A stretch of 64,000 bases of DNA from Dinghuibacter silviterrae (GTDB lineage: Bacteria > Bacteroidota > Bacteroidia > Chitinophagales > Chitinophagaceae), in contig NZ_SODV01000002.1 in the NCBI RefSeq assembly GCF_004366355.1, positions 1,714,768-1,778,767 of the forward strand, given 5' to 3'. This document shows, in pieces, positions 34,616 to 44,411 of the stretch. Made by a program: the position numbers and the translations under genes. Numbering within the stretch: position 1 is the stretch's first letter; every line of letters begins with the position of its first letter. The notes under the pieces were generated by a model that was not told where the DNA came from, did no database searches, and was given only the letters and a program-made list of their open reading frames with translations.

Positions 34616-34966
34616 ATGAACCGCATTTTTTTTGGAAGCGCGGCGGCAATCATGACCATTGTTGGTTTAGGTTCATTCAAGTCCCGGGAGCGCGTGTTGC
34701 AAACAGGTACTGCCTGGCTGCCTGCCTTGGAAAATAATCTATTCACCCACACCGGGTCCATCTTAGCATCCAATCCGAGGCGGAGCCAGTTGTCGATGTA
34801 TAATGCATTGGATCCGCTTACCTCCGAACCTGCACAGGGGACCGCTATTGGTGACTGTATCACTAATAGCGCTTTGATCTGTGTGGCCGAGTTCAATACA
34901 GATGGCTCCGGAAATATTGTCGGTACCGTCATTGCCTTTGTAACCGGTATATACCAATATGCTTGA
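34616..34966 (+). CDS. Candidate lanthipeptide-like substrate protein 2
   Basis: The start at 34616 (MNRIFFGSAAAI) was chosen because it aligns with precursor 1; an upstream ATG at 34559 adds 19 unrelated residues. It has 116 residues, a hydrophobic N-terminus and the same conserved core with Cys81 and Cys89 (GDCITNSALIC) followed by FNTDGSGN. The middle region (51-61) differs from precursor 1 and has fewer Ser residues. The two likely arose by duplication. Confidence 0.6.
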   Translation: MNRIFFGSAAAIMTIVGLGSFKSRERVLQTGTAWLPALENNLFTHTGSILASNPRRSQLSMYNALDPLTSEPAQGTAIGDCITNSALICVAEFNTDGSGNIVGTVIAFVTGIYQYA

Positions 34967-34997
34967 TACATACAATAAGATCAATATAAAGTAATAA

Positions 34998-35021
34998 CGC
35001 GGCCCCATTGCTAAGGCCGCG
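34998..35021 (+). terminator. Hairpin between convergent operons
   Basis: CGCGGCC pairs with GGCCGCG around a 10-nt loop, just after precursor 2. There is no T run. It may end transcription from the LanKC locus before the oppositely oriented TlpA gene. Confidence 0.6.
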
Positions 35022-35165
35022 CTATTGGTGGTAATCGATACGGTACGAAAATAATGGGCTGGTAATTACTTCATGCTTGTTGTTGATATATTTGTTATGC
35101 CGAAATATATGCTCGCAGATTTACATTAAGGCATACCGCTCTACTGCGACTGCTTAATGCATCAA

Positions 35166-36560
35166 TCACCTTGCACCACTTTTGCTTTGCTCATAAAGCA
35201 CGCTTACTTCCTTTTTTGCATAGCTCTTATCCTCGATGACCAGCACGTCGATGGGGATCGTTTGTTTTGTCAACCGGAGGCCCACTTTGTTTAAAGCCTC
35301 GTTGAGCTTGACCAGGTCGGTCAGGCTTCCCTCATATTTAAAATTGACATTTCCGGTATAGTCCACTTTGTCCTCAAATGGCTCCGGCTTGTCCTGTAAA
35401 AAAAACTTTAGCGCAAAAGTGAGACGGGACATCGGGACATTATGACAGTTTAGCAGGAACGAATACCGTTCGAAAACGGGCGCTGATGTATCGGTAGTCT
35501 CAAAGGTGGGCGGCTCCGTAGTTCTTTCCAATACGTAACAGTTCCTCTGCTCTTGCGCAATATAGGCGTGTACGAAAGGAAAATTGGCATTCAGGTCCTC
35601 CCGGAGGACCCTGTATTTATTGCTGGTATCTCCCTTTGCCAGCTTTAAAAAATAACTGTACTCATGCCCGGGAATAGTCCTCCATTGGTCCCGGTAGGCG
35701 GTACTCCAATTCCCAGATCCGGAATTGTCTGTAAACCTGGCGGAATCGTTGGTGAGGAGGTTCAGCCTGCCGAAACCGCCGAAGTACTTTAGTGAGCCTT
35801 CTCCGAATGCCATGGCATACAGCCCGCAAATGCTCAGATTGGAAAGGTTGATAGATTCTTTTTCAAAACGCCCGCCCCCGCCATGGCCCGAGATAAAGTC
35901 GGTCAGGACATGATAGGAAACGAGGAGGCTGTCCTTTGCCAGGAGGTCGCCCAGATACGTCGCCACCCCGGTCCTGGCGCCTCGTTTGAGTGAGGGGGGC
36001 AGCGTATCTGCCGCTGTTTTTGGGAACCGGTATTGTGCAATGTCCAGTGTTTCCCCCTGGATGAATTTTTCAACATTGCTTCGTGTTACCGCTTCCGGAT
36101 AGGACACGTACCTGACAAATCCCGTTTTGTCTATCCATACATATTGTGGTACTGTGCTATGAGGAAAGAGGCGGCCCAATGCCGTATCCTCTACAACGGA
36201 TTGGATCCCGATCCCCTTGATCCGTTTGTACTTTGCCGCGAACGCACCGACCGCCTTTGCATTTTCGTCTGTGACGAGAAGGACTGTCAGGTCCCCTTTG
36301 AACGCCTCCTGGAGCGAATCCATTTTAGGGATGGAGAACACGCAAGGAGAACACCAGGTCGCCCAGAAGTCGATAATGATATTTTTCCCTTTGTAATCGG
36401 ATAGTTTTTGCAGAACCAGCTCCCCGCCCTGGTTCAGAAGCTTTAGATCGGGATCCCGCTTCATGATGTTGAAGGAGGAACCCTGCTGCGCATAACTTTT
36501 TAACAGACAGAATGAAAAGAGTGCAATTAAGGTTAGCTTTAATACAGATCGTTGTGCCAT
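35166..36560 (-). CDS. TlpA-like thioredoxin-fold protein with DUF3738-like C-terminus
   Basis: From ATG 36560 the protein has 464 residues: a signal peptide (about 1-24), a thioredoxin domain (about 40-170) with the WCSPC active site, a middle region and a C-terminal DUF3738-like segment (LNEALNKVGLRLTKQTIP.DVLVIED, about 420-450). TlpA-like proteins act as periplasmic thiol-disulfide oxidoreductases. It is the last gene of the SusC-SusD operon. Convergent orientation to a locus with Cys-containing peptides may be relevant. Confidence 0.85.
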   Translation of the reverse strand: MAQRSVLKLTLIALFSFCLLKSYAQQGSSFNIMKRDPDLKLLNQGGELVLQKLSDYKGKNIIIDFWATWCSPCVFSIPKMDSLQEAFKGDLTVLLVTDENAKAVGAFAAKYKRIKGIGIQSVVEDTALGRLFPHSTVPQYVWIDKTGFVRYVSYPEAVTRSNVEKFIQGETLDIAQYRFPKTAADTLPPSLKRGARTGVATYLGDLLAKDSLLVSYHVLTDFISGHGGGGRFEKESINLSNLSICGLYAMAFGEGSLKYFGGFGRLNLLTNDSARFTDNSGSGNWSTAYRDQWRTIPGHEYSYFLKLAKGDTSNKYRVLREDLNANFPFVHAYIAQEQRNCYVLERTTEPPTFETTDTSAPVFERYSFLLNCHNVPMSRLTFALKFFLQDKPEPFEDKVDYTGNVNFKYEGSLTDLVKLNEALNKVGLRLTKQTIPIDVLVIEDKSYAKKEVSVLYEQSKSGAR

Positions 36561-36572
36561 TTTCAAGAGTTT

Positions 36573-37961
36573 TTATCGTGGATTTTGAGCAATATTGCTT
36601 ACTGTTATTTCATCATCCGGTATTGGATATACATACAGGTTGCTATTGGGCGATAACGTATAAACCGTACCATTGGCGTTCCTGGTGAGCGTGGTGGCAA
36701 ACCGGTTGTCCTTGTTCAGCCGCCGGAGATCAGTCCAGCGGGTCGCCCGCATGACCAGTTCTTTTCTCCTTTCCAGCAGGATTTTTGCCAGGAGCGAATC
36801 GGTGTTCGATAAGTTGACAGGCGTAAATTTCCCGGTAACATACCGGTATTGCAGCAAGAAGTTGAGGTCATTCCGGGATGCGGTTACCTGACCGTTCCGG
36901 GCCTCACACTCTGCCCGGATCAGATATAGCTCGTCCACCGCCGGTGCAGTGAAGAAGTTGCCATTGTTGCTACCATTGTAGGTACCGTAAAAGACCTGAC
37001 CCGGGATGCCAATATAGTTCATGGCATCCGTAAAGAACATCGTTTGCCGCAGATCGGAAGAATCATATAAATTGTATAAAGTGGAATCTATCAGGCTGCC
37101 ATAAGGGGATAGGTCGTCTCCTGCGAAAATGGTTGAATAAGCGATCACCTCCGGGTTGTCATTGAAGCCGGGCATACTTTGGAAGCCGTTTGCCGATAAG
37201 GTATTATAGTCCAGCAACACATTTTTTATTGCCAGCGCAGAATCTGCATACAATTCGGCCAGGCGATAGCTCCCGATTGATAGATAGGCCCTTGCCAACA
37301 TGGCAAAGGCTGCAGCTTTATTGGGCCGGGTCTTATATAACTGGTCCGCATTGGGAAGCAAAGCCGCCGCCTGTAACAGATCGGAAAAGAGCTGTCCATA
37401 AAGCTGGGCTACGGTACCCCGGCCGGGTCTTTCGTTCACATCCGCGTGTAACATGAGCGGTATTCCGGGGTCGGACTGCGCCGTGGCACTGTCATAGCTT
37501 TTGCAAAAGGTTTGAGCAAGCTCGTAGTAGTCGTACCCCCTGAAGTAGAGCGCCGTGCCTTTAACCTGGTCATATTGGGTCGCGGAGCCGGAAGAAACGT
37601 CTACATTGCTCAGCCCATCGAGGACCGTATTGCTGGAAAAGATATTCTTATAAAGGATCTCCCAGTCCGACTCGGAAGATACACCATACCCGTTAGGTGC
37701 CCAGATATATTCCGCTATATCAAAATTATAAAGATATTGGAAGGACAGGTCGGAAATATAGTAATTGTCCCCACCTATTTCGCCCAGGGCATTGGTTACG
37801 TAGAGCAGCGGCCCATCATTGAGGGCCTGGAAGTCGTTTAACGTAGTGGCCACCGCTAGTTTACTATCAGGTTTTTCATCCAGCCAGTTCTTAGAACAGC
37901 TTGTTAGTAGGAAGAACGCAATCGCAAGTATATAATGAAAATTGGTTTGTTTGTTCGACAT
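36573..37961 (-). CDS. SusD/RagB family outer-membrane lipoprotein
   Basis: 462 residues, starting MSNKQTNFHYILAIAFFLLT with a lipoprotein Cys at about 22 (LLTSCSK). The TPR-like SusD fold is recognisable in the helical repeats and the C-terminal RRKELVMRATRWTDLRRLNK segment. SusD lids pair with SusC barrels for import of large substrates. It lies 12 bp downstream of the SusC gene. The ligand is unknown. Confidence 0.92.
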   Translation of the reverse strand: MSNKQTNFHYILAIAFFLLTSCSKNWLDEKPDSKLAVATTLNDFQALNDGPLLYVTNALGEIGGDNYYISDLSFQYLYNFDIAEYIWAPNGYGVSSESDWEILYKNIFSSNTVLDGLSNVDVSSGSATQYDQVKGTALYFRGYDYYELAQTFCKSYDSATAQSDPGIPLMLHADVNERPGRGTVAQLYGQLFSDLLQAAALLPNADQLYKTRPNKAAAFAMLARAYLSIGSYRLAELYADSALAIKNVLLDYNTLSANGFQSMPGFNDNPEVIAYSTIFAGDDLSPYGSLIDSTLYNLYDSSDLRQTMFFTDAMNYIGIPGQVFYGTYNGSNNGNFFTAPAVDELYLIRAECEARNGQVTASRNDLNFLLQYRYVTGKFTPVNLSNTDSLLAKILLERRKELVMRATRWTDLRRLNKDNRFATTLTRNANGTVYTLSPNSNLYVYPIPDDEITVSNIAQNPR

Positions 37962-37973
37962 GGTAGTGTTTTT

Positions 37974-40900
37974 TTAAAGTGTTGCTTTTAATGAAAAGGA
38001 TACGGTGCGTGGATTTACATAGTTGGCAGCCTGGTAATCCGGGTCGATACCGAATTTGTTGGCTTTCCACAAAAGCCCCAGGTTGTTTCCATAGGCCTCC
38101 ACAGAGAGGCTTTTAAAGGTTGAAATTTTCCATTTGCGGATAGGTAGGTCATATTTGATCAAGACGTCCTGGAGGCGGATATGATTTCCGCTGGTAACCA
38201 GGGCGGCGCTGCCGGCGTAGAATAGATCCCGGGTTTGGTCGAGCGGCAGCGTCGGAATGGAGGGGACGTTGGTCTTTTTTTCATCACCGGGGGCCTGCCA
38301 CCGATTCACATAATCGACGTTGCCCTTCCACGCGGTGATCAGGTTGGTGTAGTTGATCGAAGGACGGAGGAAGTTGTAGCCGAATTTATATGAAATATTG
38401 AACGAAAAGGTGAAAGGCCCGTAGTGGAAGGTGTTTCGGAGACCACCGAAGGTAGTGGGGATCGTGCGGCCGCTATACTTATCCTGACCGGCGGTTTCAG
38501 CCGTCAGTTGGCCATAGTCTTTACTTACCTTCCCGGTAGTATCATAGCCCATTGGATCTCCTGTTTGGGGGTCAAGGCCCGCCCATTTATAGGCAAAAAG
38601 ACTCTCAACCGGCTTTCCGGGTACAATGAAGGTGGTTATATCCCCTTTGTAATTCGTAACCACATCCGTTGCATAGCTTAAAATAAACTGGGTTGTCCAC
38701 TGAAGTCGACCCCGGAGGTTGTCGGAGGTAATGGAAAGATCCCATCCTTTGCCCTTCATGTCGGCATAATTCAATGTCGCGGTGGTAAAACCCGTGCTGG
38801 ACGGTACCGCTTCGCTGCCGATGAGATCGACACCACGTTTGATAAAATATTCAATTGAGCCGGTGATGGTACGCTTTGGTAATAAGGCGAAGTCTGCTCC
38901 GAAGTTGGCAATCTTTATTCGTTCCCAGGTGAGGCTAGGGTTTCCGGGTGAGGATACTTGCAGAAATGAAGGAGGAAAGTAAAGCGTTCCATTGTTGGCG
39001 CTTAATTCCGTAGTATAAGCAGTTCCATTATTGATGATATTCCCATTGAAGCCGTAAGTGGCCCGTACGTCCAATAGCGGTAGCCAGTTTATTCTATAGA
39101 ATTTTTCCCTGCTGATATTCCATTTTTCTCCAACAGAACCAAGCGGTATCGTCTTAGCGTTGGTCTTTTCACCGAACAGGTTGGTTTGGTCGATCCTGCC
39201 GCTTACAGAAGTGATGTATTTGCCATGAATGGCATATGATGTATTTAGAAAGTAGGACCTATACCTGTTCAGCGTATGTTCAAGGTTGAACTGGTAGGGA
39301 ATAGTGTTGGAGCCGAAGGGATAAGTCGGATAGTAAGTCGTGAAATTGACAAAACTGGAAGCGTCAGTATTGGGGTCATAGCCATACATGGTCGTAGGGG
39401 TATTGATAGTGCCCTTGACCTGTCTTACTTCAAATCCGCCTACCAAGGCCCATACATCGTTCCGGAAATTTTGATTAATGTCAAGCTGTATGCGTCCGTT
39501 GTTGGAAAAATATTGCGATGTGGTTTGATTCAATATGCCACCCGGAGGGATAACATAGCTAGAGAACTTCTTGTTTTGGGTGGCAGAATACCTATTGATC
39601 AGGTTCCTGGTGTAGTAGGTGCTGTCGGAGTAAATGATCCTGTTATAGTTGGTTCCCGTTTCATAGGTATATAGTCCCTCAACACTAACCCCCGGGATAA
39701 TAGAATATTTTACATCCGTTCTAAGTCTGGTATCGCTAGTCGTGGTCGTGTTGTCGGACCAGTTTTTTTCCTTTAGCGGATAATACAGCCAGTTTTGGAA
39801 ACCATTGGCCTGCTGTGCGACCGAAAAGGAGTCCCGGAAATCCCGCACGACCGGGAGCGGGTTACCTTGCGCATCGGCCAGTTGAGCGTAAGGATATATC
39901 GCATTGTTGTTGATGCCACCGGAGCTCAGGTTGTTGACGATCGAGTTAGCATACGTTTTGCCGGTAAGATACGTGATGCCCCCATTGATCTCCAGGTTCC
40001 TGATCGGCCTGAACGTTGCTACCGAATTGATGGTCAGTCGTTGGTTGGTATTGTTGACCAGGTTGGAAAGGTCTTTGTCATAGCCGATGGACATCAGGTA
40101 GCTGCTTTTGTCGGAGCCGCCGGTGAGGCTGATAGCATACTGCTGATTGCCCAGGCCACGGTAGAAATATTTGCTCAATTCATTCCTAATGTCGATCTGG
40201 CTTAAACTGGCGATCAGCGCATTGACATCAGCCGCGGAGAGCTGCCCCCTTGCTTCTGCTTCCAGCATTTCCACGACGGGGCTAACGGGAATATTGTAGG
40301 TCTTTTTGAAGTAGTTCGCATAATACCCCTGTGAGAACATCGTCTGTTCAAAGCCAATAAAATCCTTAGAATCCAAAAAATTTCTATTGTAATTAAGATT
40401 GGGACGGCCGCTGACAGTGTAATTGGCCGTCACATCTATACGCAGCGGCTGGTTGATGCGTCCTTTTTTGGTGGTGATGACGATCACCCCATTGCCGGCG
40501 CGGACCCCATAGATCGACGCGGCCGCAGCGTCCTTAAGGATGGTGACCGATTCTACGTCGTTGGGATTGATGCTGTTCAGATCGCCGTCGTAAGGGAAAT
40601 TGTCCAGCACGACGAGCGGAGCGGTGGAGGCATTGATGGTGCTGAGGCCGCGGATCAACAAGCTCGAATTTCCGGTTGCGTCACGGTTGAAGAGCAAGCC
40701 ACTGGTGATGCCCTCCAGTTTACTCACGACGTCCGGGCTGATCCTGTTGTCAAACATTTCCTTTTCCGGTTGGGTGAAACTGCCGGTGGCCCTTTCCCGG
40801 GAGATGGATTGGTAACCTGTCTGATAAGTGACAGATACGTCATTGAGCACTGCGACATGCTGGTCAAGCCGAATGTCGATAGACTCGCCTTTTTTCACCC

Positions 40901-41483
40901 GTTTTTCGATCGCATCGTAGCCCACATGGCTGATCAGGAGGACCCCATTGACGGGGACGCTGTCCAGGCTGAAATTGCCCGCCTCATCCGTACTGGTCCC
41001 CCTATTGGTACCCACCAGGGAAACCGACGCCCCCGCAAGCGGTTTCCCATTCTTATCAGTGATTTTACCATGTATAGTTAAAGGAGGTTGCCCATCTTCC
41101 ATAAAGTGTTGCGGAACAACCGCCGGTCGCTGTGTCAGGATGATAAAACGGTCCTCCAGGTGGTAGGTTAGGGGAGTACCTTCCAGTATTTTATGCAGGG
41201 TCTCATCGAGCGTGGCGTCCTTTACATCCACGGTGACATGCTGGTAAAGGCTAAGCGATTTAGAATTGCCCAGGTAGTGGTAGCCCGTCACGTTGAAAAC
41301 GGCGTCGAACGCTTTTTCCAGGGATACATTCCGGAGATGAAGCGTTACTTTCTCCTGGGAATATCCCCGGGCGCTGACCTGGAGACAGCCGGCAAGCAGG
41401 ATGATGGCGGTAATTCTCATGCACAGACCGATTTTGGATTGCAGTAAGCCTCTGGTAACACTGCGTAATTGCAGGAAATTCAT
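37974..41483 (-). CDS. SusC/RagA TonB-dependent transporter with STN domain
   Basis: The start at 41483 (MNFLQLRSVTRG) gives 1169 residues; an upstream start at 41573 would add 30. Parts in order are a signal peptide, an STN (secretin/TonB N-terminal) domain (about 45-115, VTLHLRNVSLEKAFDAVF), a CarboxypepD_reg-like domain with TGYQSISRERATGSF, a plug (TTKKGR near 340) and the barrel. The STN domain indicates signalling through the FecR/sigma pair upstream. It imports an unknown ligand with SusD. It is full length and intact. Confidence 0.95.
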   Translation of the reverse strand: MNFLQLRSVTRGLLQSKIGLCMRITAIILLAGCLQVSARGYSQEKVTLHLRNVSLEKAFDAVFNVTGYHYLGNSKSLSLYQHVTVDVKDATLDETLHKILEGTPLTYHLEDRFIILTQRPAVVPQHFMEDGQPPLTIHGKITDKNGKPLAGASVSLVGTNRGTSTDEAGNFSLDSVPVNGVLLISHVGYDAIEKRVKKGESIDIRLDQHVAVLNDVSVTYQTGYQSISRERATGSFTQPEKEMFDNRISPDVVSKLEGITSGLLFNRDATGNSSLLIRGLSTINASTAPLVVLDNFPYDGDLNSINPNDVESVTILKDAAAASIYGVRAGNGVIVITTKKGRINQPLRIDVTANYTVSGRPNLNYNRNFLDSKDFIGFEQTMFSQGYYANYFKKTYNIPVSPVVEMLEAEARGQLSAADVNALIASLSQIDIRNELSKYFYRGLGNQQYAISLTGGSDKSSYLMSIGYDKDLSNLVNNTNQRLTINSVATFRPIRNLEINGGITYLTGKTYANSIVNNLSSGGINNNAIYPYAQLADAQGNPLPVVRDFRDSFSVAQQANGFQNWLYYPLKEKNWSDNTTTTSDTRLRTDVKYSIIPGVSVEGLYTYETGTNYNRIIYSDSTYYTRNLINRYSATQNKKFSSYVIPPGGILNQTTSQYFSNNGRIQLDINQNFRNDVWALVGGFEVRQVKGTINTPTTMYGYDPNTDASSFVNFTTYYPTYPFGSNTIPYQFNLEHTLNRYRSYFLNTSYAIHGKYITSVSGRIDQTNLFGEKTNAKTIPLGSVGEKWNISREKFYRINWLPLLDVRATYGFNGNIINNGTAYTTELSANNGTLYFPPSFLQVSSPGNPSLTWERIKIANFGADFALLPKRTITGSIEYFIKRGVDLIGSEAVPSSTGFTTATLNYADMKGKGWDLSITSDNLRGRLQWTTQFILSYATDVVTNYKGDITTFIVPGKPVESLFAYKWAGLDPQTGDPMGYDTTGKVSKDYGQLTAETAGQDKYSGRTIPTTFGGLRNTFHYGPFTFSFNISYKFGYNFLRPSINYTNLITAWKGNVDYVNRWQAPGDEKKTNVPSIPTLPLDQTRDLFYAGSAALVTSGNHIRLQDVLIKYDLPIRKWKISTFKSLSVEAYGNNLGLLWKANKFGIDPDYQAANYVNPRTVSFSLKATL

Positions 41484-41892
41484 ACCTTTGTTTGTGTTTT
41501 GGGTTGATAAAATGATTACATACCTCCCGCACGGAAGTACTTCAATTTTCACCCGGGACATATTCAGCCGCAACGGTGGTTACAACACCCTGCGGCTTTT
41601 TTATGTACCGGATGGCATTTCTTTCATTGGATGCAATCGGGCCGATCATGAAAAGCGCCTAGTCAACAACTGTTAACCTGGTTTGGGCTATTCATTTGTT
41701 AGCTGCCGCCGGCAGGCAAAGGTTTTTTCATGATTGCAACGCGACGGTTCAATGGTTCGGATAGAGGCTAATGATGCTGTGTCAGCGGGGAACGTAGATA
41801 CATCCCCCGGGACAACAGCGACATGAGAAAAGACTAAAACCATTTATACAAAACCGGGATCAAAGGTCTACAACCTGACGTCACCGGATGTA
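41484..41892. other. Intergenic region before SusC
   Basis: About 410 bp between the FecR operon and susC on the minus strand. No ORF has support. The promoter recognised by the adjacent sigma factor is expected here; no clear element could be assigned. Confidence 0.4.
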
Positions 41893-42378
41893 TTATAAAG
41901 CGTTTGTTTTCCTGGGGCTGCGGGCAACGATAGTCTCACTATTCAGGCTGATCGAAAAGTGAGCACGTTCAGTCATTGCCATTTCATCCTCCTGGTCTGT
42001 TCCTATCGACCACCGGATAATGCCCTCTATCCAATGACATTTATTGGCCGGGATGCGGACCTTTTGACGAACGACCAATCGCTTACAGCTTTCCCTTTTT
42101 TCCTGAAGATGGCCGGCCAACGGCTTGCCTTCATAGGAAAGTAGCATACTCTCCCTGAACTGTACGTCCACATCAAAGAATTTACGCTGTGCCGTCCATT
42201 CTTCTGCTTCAATTCCGGAGATCGTAGCAATCAGCCTGACCTCGAAAATGTCCTCTGACAGGTGCTTGACGATGTAAGCCCATTCCACACCGATAAGATC
42301 GTCCCTGATCGGTTTTTGAATAAGGCCCCACCGGATCACCGGGGCTTGCATAGGAAAAGGTTGGTTTATTGTCATCAT
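41893..42378 (-). CDS. Unknown protein coupled to FecR
   Basis: From ATG 42378 the protein has 161 residues; the FecR stop (42375-42377) overlaps it as ATGA, so translation is coupled. It lacks a signal peptide and has mixed alpha/beta character (EWAYIVKHLSEDIFEVRLIA). It is not recognised. A role as a third regulator of the SusCD locus is possible from its position. Confidence 0.6.
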   Translation of the reverse strand: MMTINQPFPMQAPVIRWGLIQKPIRDDLIGVEWAYIVKHLSEDIFEVRLIATISGIEAEEWTAQRKFFDVDVQFRESMLLSYEGKPLAGHLQEKRESCKRLVVRQKVRIPANKCHWIEGIIRWSIGTDQEDEMAMTERAHFSISLNSETIVARSPRKTNAL

Positions 42379-43571
42379 GGCATTATTACGATTGTCCGGT
42401 CCACTAGCTTGCAATGGATGCCGACGAGATTGATCATGTGGATCAGGTGACTCAGGTTCTCATTCCGGGGAGCGTTGCCTATGATCCTTTGCGTAAAATC
42501 AATATTGCCCTCATATCGGACATCCACGTCATACCAGCGTGCCACCGCTCTTAGCTGCTCATGTAGGTCCTGGCTTTTAAAATAGAAAAGGCCGTCCCTC
42601 CAGGCGGTAGCTTCACGGGTATCCTCCGGGGCTGTTATCGTCAAGCTGCCCGGCAATGCGTCGGCCTGCTGACCCGGTATCAACACTTTGCCTTTTCCTT
42701 CGGAGACCACCCTGACGGAGCCGGCCACCAGGGTCATACGGACACGTGCCCCTTCATCCGCATACGCATTGACGTTAAATTCAGTGCCCAGGTCGTGGAT
42801 GGACATGCCCCCCGCATGAACGATAAATGTCTGCGATCGGTGAGCTACGGCGAAATATGCCTGTCCCGTCAGCTCCACCTCGCGGGTGGATCCCGTGAAA
42901 TTAACCGGATAGCGCAAAGAGGAGGCCGCATCCAGCCATACCTTCGTCCCATCGGATAGCTGCAAAACATATTGGCAGGCGCGAGGGGTCGAGACGGTGT
43001 TGTACAGGACCGGTTCATTTGCGGAACCTTTGCTTTCATAAGCCAGCAGGCCGCCCGGTTGACTGGTTAGCCGGGCGGCGCCCTGCGAAAGGTTGAGGCT
43101 GGCCTGACTGCTGAGGGTTACAGAGGAGCCATTTGAAAGGGTTAAGATTGCCCGGTTGCTTCCCGGTGGAATGTCCCGGACCTGTGCAACAGGAGTGGGA
43201 ACAGGAGTATGTACCACTCCCCGAATGTCCCGGAAGACAAGGAAAAAAATAACTGCCGCTGCCGCTGCGCCGGAAAGGTACCAGGCGATGGTCGGTATCC
43301 TCTGGGGAGCCGGTTCGATGCGGCGCATCATATTGCGAAAGGATGTATGGGTTGAATTTTCTGAGCGACGCAGGCGGATGAGCTGCTGCCGGAGCTTTGC
43401 CGGGTCCTTCAACCGATCAAAAGCCTCCCGGTCTTCCGGATGAGATTGCATCCACTCTTCCAACAAAGCCAGCAGCTCGTCATCAGCGGACGTATTATTT
43501 AACTGGTTAAGAACCAGTTCTTTCATGCTATCGGCCGCCTCTTCTTTCGTATGGATCTTTTTCCTTGTCAT
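42375..43571 (-). CDS. FecR-type anti-sigma factor
   Basis: 398 residues: an N-terminal cytoplasmic part (about 1-95), one membrane segment near 97-115 (AAAAAVIFFLVF), then the periplasmic FecR domain (about 135-290, with GSNRAILTLSNGSSVTLSSQ and TEFNVNAYADEGARVRMTLVAGSVRV). A C-terminal STN-like or DUF4974 region follows. It transmits the signal from SusC to the sigma factor upstream. It is intact. Confidence 0.93.
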   Translation of the reverse strand: MTRKKIHTKEEAADSMKELVLNQLNNTSADDELLALLEEWMQSHPEDREAFDRLKDPAKLRQQLIRLRRSENSTHTSFRNMMRRIEPAPQRIPTIAWYLSGAAAAAVIFFLVFRDIRGVVHTPVPTPVAQVRDIPPGSNRAILTLSNGSSVTLSSQASLNLSQGAARLTSQPGGLLAYESKGSANEPVLYNTVSTPRACQYVLQLSDGTKVWLDAASSLRYPVNFTGSTREVELTGQAYFAVAHRSQTFIVHAGGMSIHDLGTEFNVNAYADEGARVRMTLVAGSVRVVSEGKGKVLIPGQQADALPGSLTITAPEDTREATAWRDGLFYFKSQDLHEQLRAVARWYDVDVRYEGNIDFTQRIIGNAPRNENLSHLIHMINLVGIHCKLVDRTIVIMP

Positions 43572-43805
43572 GTCGATGGTGGCATCTCCGTATTTATACG
43601 GAGATTTCTATTAGAACAGTAAAAAGAATGATTTTGTGACCGGTCGACCCGTTTTTTTTTGAAAGTTTAGAAAATGATCACAATGGCAGGAGAATGGGGA
43701 AACGCTTTCCAAATGCTGTGTTTCTTCATATAGGGACACGATGGGACTTCCCTCGCACTTGAAGGACAAACAGTGCCTGAAAAATAAAAAATAAGGATAA
43801 TCAGG

Positions 43806-44411
43806 CTAGTGGATATGGTTCGTGAAAGACAGGCCCTCGCTGCAGCCGAGGAGCACCAGCATGGGAATTGCAAGAGCTTGCTGGTTGAGGTTCTTCCTGA
43901 GCGAGGCAATACCGCGCTGTTTGCGTTTACGGACAATAGCCTCTGTAATATTGAGCTGGCTGGCTATAGCTTTGGGATCATAGCCCTCCAGCAGCAGCTC
44001 GATCACCGACCGGTTTTCTTTGCTCAGGGCCTTGATAGCCTTTTCGATCGCCACCAACGATTCGTTGTAGGTGATCGCTCCGTCATGCTCCAGGTATTCC
44101 AGGTGCTCCTGGAGCTTTTTCTCTTTATTAGCTAGTCTGAGATGATCAATGGCGCGGGATTTTACTGTCTTATAGAGATAATCCTTAAACTGGTTTTCAT
44201 TCTCGAAGGTCAGATTCTCCCTGCGTTGCCATATTTGCATGAAAGCCTCACTGACAATATCTTCAGATAACAGGTCGTCCTCTACAAAATCATTGGCGTA
44301 AATAATCATCCTGGGAGAAAGCGAATAGAACAGCTCCTTAAAGGTATCATACGTCAACCGGTTGTTTTCCTCGAATGGTTTTGCCTTTCTATGTTTTGCC
44401 AGTGTCGCCAT
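43806..44411 (-). CDS. FecI-like ECF sigma factor
   Basis: From ATG 44411 the protein has 201 residues with region 2 (FKELFYSLSPRMIIYANDFVEDD..SEDIVSEAFMQIWQ) and region 4 (LLLEGYDPKAIASQLNITEAIVRKRKQRGIASLR). The C-terminal tail of about 30 residues is hydrophobic (LAIPMLVLLGCSEGL). It partners FecR and likely drives the SusCD operon. An upstream start at 44480 is less likely. Confidence 0.88.
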   Translation of the reverse strand: MATLAKHRKAKPFEENNRLTYDTFKELFYSLSPRMIIYANDFVEDDLLSEDIVSEAFMQIWQRRENLTFENENQFKDYLYKTVKSRAIDHLRLANKEKKLQEHLEYLEHDGAITYNESLVAIEKAIKALSKENRSVIELLLEGYDPKAIASQLNITEAIVRKRKQRGIASLRKNLNQQALAIPMLVLLGCSEGLSFTNHIH

